Positions 60,561 to 64,000 of a stretch of DNA of 64,000 nucleotides are shown here, in pieces. The DNA is taken from positions 905,571 to 969,570 of the forward strand of contig CM076656.1 of NCBI GenBank assembly GCA_038496675.1. The letters run 5' to 3'. Each line of letters starts with the position of its first letter. Positions within the stretch are counted from its first letter, which is position 1. The position numbers and the translations under genes are program-made. The notes under the pieces were generated by a model. It worked only from the letters and a program-made list of their open reading frames with translations, did no database searches and was not told where the DNA came from. The stretch is from Rachycentron canadum (lineage: Eukaryota > Chordata > Actinopteri > Carangiformes > Rachycentridae).

Positions 60561-60980
60561 GGTAGACCTCCATGTTGTCTTTGATTACAAAGCAGGTCTA
60601 GGTTCTATATTAATACAGTGAAAGTATCAAAGGTCTCAGTCACAGAGAAATGCTCACAGCCTGTATTCAGAAACTGAGCCTTAAAACCAGCGGTCAGCCC
60701 CAAGCCCCGCCCACCTCGACCCAGGTTCTAACCTTGTAGTATTTGGTTTCTGTGTATACCTGAAATCTGGTACATTTTCATTGGCTCACTGAGAAAACAG
60801 TCAGCCAATCAGAAGAGAGGATCAGGCCCGTTTTCTGATTGGCTGACTGACCTGTTGTTAGAGCTCATATAAAACTACGCTGAGATGGTTTTTGATTCTT
60901 AAAACTACTAACTAACTTTATCTTCTTATGGAGATCAACACTTCAAAATAAAAGACTGGAGGAGTTAAAATATGGGACCT
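60479..60980 (+). mobile_element. TTAA-flanked MITE (copy 3) with triplicated left end
   Basis: Left end TTAA-AGGTCCATAC, right end ATATGGGACCT at 60970-60980; the right-hand TTAA is not preserved. Internal sequence matches copies 1 and 2 ('acaaagcaggtctaggttct', 'gagaaatgctcacagcctgt'). It is longer than copy 2 (about 500 versus 336 bp), with extra sequence at about 60690-60770 and a duplicated 'attggctgactgacctg'-like block. Confidence 0.75.
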
Positions 60981-63900
60981 GGTGGAGTGGGACAGGAGGT
61001 GAGCTGCTGGTCCTCGAAGTAACTGCTTTAATCCATCTTCTGTATTTAAAGGAAATGATATAATCTGATAGCGAAGCTTACAAAGTCTGTTTTACTCCTG
61101 CTAATGATGCATTAACCCTCCTCATCACTTCAGCAGCACCTCACTGTGCCAAGGAGAGCTCGTCACACCCATGAGCATTTGTGCTGGGACTTGTGTTTAT
61201 ACCAGGGCTGAGAGACTAAGCTCTGTCTGATAAAACAAACCTAGTAATACAGTTTTAAACCAACTTGACCAGAAATGTTGATGGTATGTCACAATTTTCC
61301 CACAAGAAAAAGGAGGAATGACATTGATGGTCAGTGTGGCATCGCGGTGCAGCCATGCAGGAGACGATGCTGTCTGACTGCTCACTGGGTGATGGTGGGA
61401 ACACAACGCCCTGCTCCTGCTCCATCTTTGTGTGTTTGTTTGTCCTCCAGTCTCGCTCTTGTTATTGTCGACCTGCTTTGGTTCGCTGCAGCTGGAAGAT
61501 GCTGGAATAAAAGAGTTACCACAGTGTAAACAAAAGCTAATGCTTTTAAAAGGCCTCTATAGAAATCTTGACTGAAGTATGCATTCATCAATATTTGGCC
61601 ACTGTACAGAAAACTGTTCGCAAACAGAGCAGCATGATCATCCCTTGTTATGTTGTCCAATATTGTCTGACTTTGTCTTTCACCTGATGTAAAGTTGTTT
61701 TTATCTGAGCACAACTGAAACGACAACAGGCTCCAACTCAACCAGAAAGTGTAAATAAAAGATTGACTTAAAGACCAGTACAGTGACAATTCTCTTGGAT
61801 TTATCAACATTATGATTATTTATCAATGTTAATATCAAATATATCGATTAATGCAGGTTTATGTAAAACTAAAGGACGGAAAAAAGACAGAGTTGAGGAA
61901 ACAGAAAAGAAGGATGGTAGAGAAGAAAAGAAATGATGGAGTGAGAGCAGAAAGTCTTCCTATAATATTATTGTCACTGCATTAGCAAATTCCAGTTTCC
62001 AAGTCCATTCAGCCTTTTAGTCTGGATCTTTCTCTTCTTGTGACCTAAACCAACGTCTGTGTCCACGAGGCAGGAAAACTCTGAATAAAACTCCACGTAT
62101 CAAATGCCTCATCGAGTCTCATCCAGTTCAGGTTTTGCTACTTTTAAATGATGAAATTTGCACAAGGCCAAATTAACTGTTAGGGCAACTGGGCAGTGAG
62201 GGCACGAGCAGCATATCTGGTTCAGTCTCTCTTTATGTGAACATGTCCTCTGGTGCTGCTGCAGCAAGTGATGACATTTCTTATCGGAAAAGCTAAAGTT
62301 GCTCCAGCTCAGCTAACGTCTGATGTTCAGTCTGACTTTTCTTCAGCTGCTGTAACAATAGCCTGATGTGCCCTGTGGCTCCTGCTGCTGTGGAGACTGT
62401 ACAAAACCAGAAGATACATGTCAGTTAAGATTAATTAGGAGTAAAAATGGTTAATTTTGCCAGATTGTACAAACATTTAGTTTCTGAATGACTCCGTGCT
62501 GCTCTGTAGAAATGATTCAGCTCTGGAGAGAAATGAAGAAAACATATAAAAACATATGACAGTAACAGGTTGTTTTTCTGTTTAAAGAAATGGCTGATGA
62601 CCAAAATGACTTTATTTTGCCTTTTCTGTTTCCTGTCTCTGAACTGTCTCATTATTAAGGAGAACAAGTTCTTTACTTTGTAATAGCATTTCTGCTTTTG
62701 TCTCTGGATGTCATCATCATGGGGCTTTTGAATGTTGGTGTCCAGGGGCACAGAGACATGTTAATGTGGTTATGAAGTTAGAAATAACTGCAACTCAAAG
62801 ATTCAGTTTAGATCTGCAGTGGCTGTTTTTAGTTTTTAGCCCAATTCATCTTCAGGACCTGAATCTGTAGCCTGAGAGAGATGAGCAGCAGAAGATGTGA
62901 AAAAGTTGTGAATGTAGATTGATGTCAGTTGTTCTGACACATTGAACAGATGGATGTTTGCACTTAATTTTGAGCTTAACTTAATGAGCTCATAATAATG
63001 ATGTGATCAGCAGAAAAAGTTGAACTGAGACTCTCTGCATTTATGTATTTATGTTTTAGAGAGGAGTCTCTGCTCTGAGATACAAGAACAATATTTTAGT
63101 GGTTGTAGAGAGATGTGACAGAGCGATGTGTCTTTTCACTTACAAACAGTGTTTGACAGAGACCAGTCAGCAGATTGGAGAGAGAGAGAGAAAGAGAGGG
63201 AGAGATTAACCAGCAGTGGAGCTATTACAGAATTAATTAGCTACAGCTGATATGATCCACTGATGGAGGCCGTTCTAACTGGAGAAAGTGATGTCTCCTT
63301 TCCGCCTTTTGTTTGTGCATTGAATATTTCTGAACTGATCCTTTGACATTTAGTGGGAGCAGCGTTGGCTCTGGGAGATTGTCGGCCATTTTCAACATTT
63401 TTCCGCCGTCACATAAACCAAACATTTAATAAATGAACGTAGAATCTGCAGATTAACTGATAAACAGAAAAAACAAGGGTTAGAGCTGCAGCCGTGGAGT
63501 CAGGCAGGATCCTCGCGGTGTTTTAACTGCTCCTTTAGCCTCCGTCTCTTGACTTCGCAGCTCCCCAATGGATTGTGGGAAAAAACGGGACATAATGGGA
63601 GCGAGAAACCAGGACAGTTTTCCTCCAATCTCTCTCTCTCTCTCTGTAATATGTGCACCTCCCTCCCCAAAATAATGAAGACTAAGTCATGTCTGTATAT
63701 TAATTCTTCCCATAATTCCTTGGGCTAAATATAGAGCTGGAGACTTGAGTGACTTACAGTGATAGTCAGTGGGAATTAGACAGAGCAGCACTGGATTAAC
63801 ACATGAGATGATGGTTCTGAAGCAGCGAGGATACGTTTATTGTGTTTTTCTTAATTTTTCAAGAAAGAGTCAGTTAGCGAGAGGAAGAGTGGAAGAGAGG

Positions 63901-64000
63901 AGGATGATGGGTGAAAGGTCTTGTAGTGAGAAGGGGTGGGGGGGTGGGATAAGCTGGTGCATGCCTTTAGTTTACAGGCCACAACAGCTGTCAAAGCTGG
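60981..64000. other. Non-coding region to window end
   Basis: No supported exon. 63590-63790 has even composition with 'taatatgtgcacctccctcc' and a perfect MEF2-type word CTAAATATAG (63725-63734), so it may be a regulatory element. 63178-63206 is a short GA-rich tract. Confidence 0.4.

Overview
The window is nuclear DNA of a spiny-rayed (percomorph-type) teleost fish. I base this on vertebrate split genes whose exons splice in frame, many CA/GT microsatellites, strong CpG depletion outside promoters, and dispersed repeats of kinds typical of fish genomes. All exon boundaries were read by eye from GT/AG sites and frame continuity. Family names rest on recognised motifs; no database search was run.

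Layout. 1-9.46 kb: trmt1l on the minus strand, a tRNA guanine-N2-dimethyltransferase-like gene with 16 exons, ending in a CpG-rich promoter. A perfect 56-bp palindrome lies about 50 bp upstream of its start codon. 9.46-16.95 kb: two tandem plus-strand genes for secreted/GPI-anchored proteins with two Ly6/uPAR domains. Copy A carries a long Thr/Pro/Ala stalk; copy B lacks it. 19.46-21.18 kb: three 3'-terminal exons of a decayed alanine aminotransferase gene, with a tRNA-derived SINE in one intron. 22.19-26.56 kb: an intact eight-exon pancreatic elastase 3-like gene. Its last exon lies between the arms of an inverted repeat.

From about 26.6 kb to 58 kb I find no convincing coding exon. This block holds microsatellites, old transposon and retroposon fragments, AT-rich stretches that look like conserved non-coding elements, and a scattered set of RFX X-box-like motifs. 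At 58.0-58.4 kb a (GA)n-(GT)n-(G)n tract runs into a CpG-rich segment ending at a good splice donor just after an ATG. It looks like the first exon of a large plus-strand gene whose body lies outside the window. The desert may therefore be regulatory sequence for that gene.

The genes do not form a functional pathway: trmt1l is a housekeeping RNA-modification gene, the Ly6/uPAR pair is a fast-evolving extracellular family, and the elastase is a digestive enzyme. The least expected features are the palindrome, the Ly6 pair with near-frozen ends and a diverged middle, the inverted repeat around the elastase terminal exon, the X-box series, and a coding-like inverted repeat at 39.3-39.9 kb.
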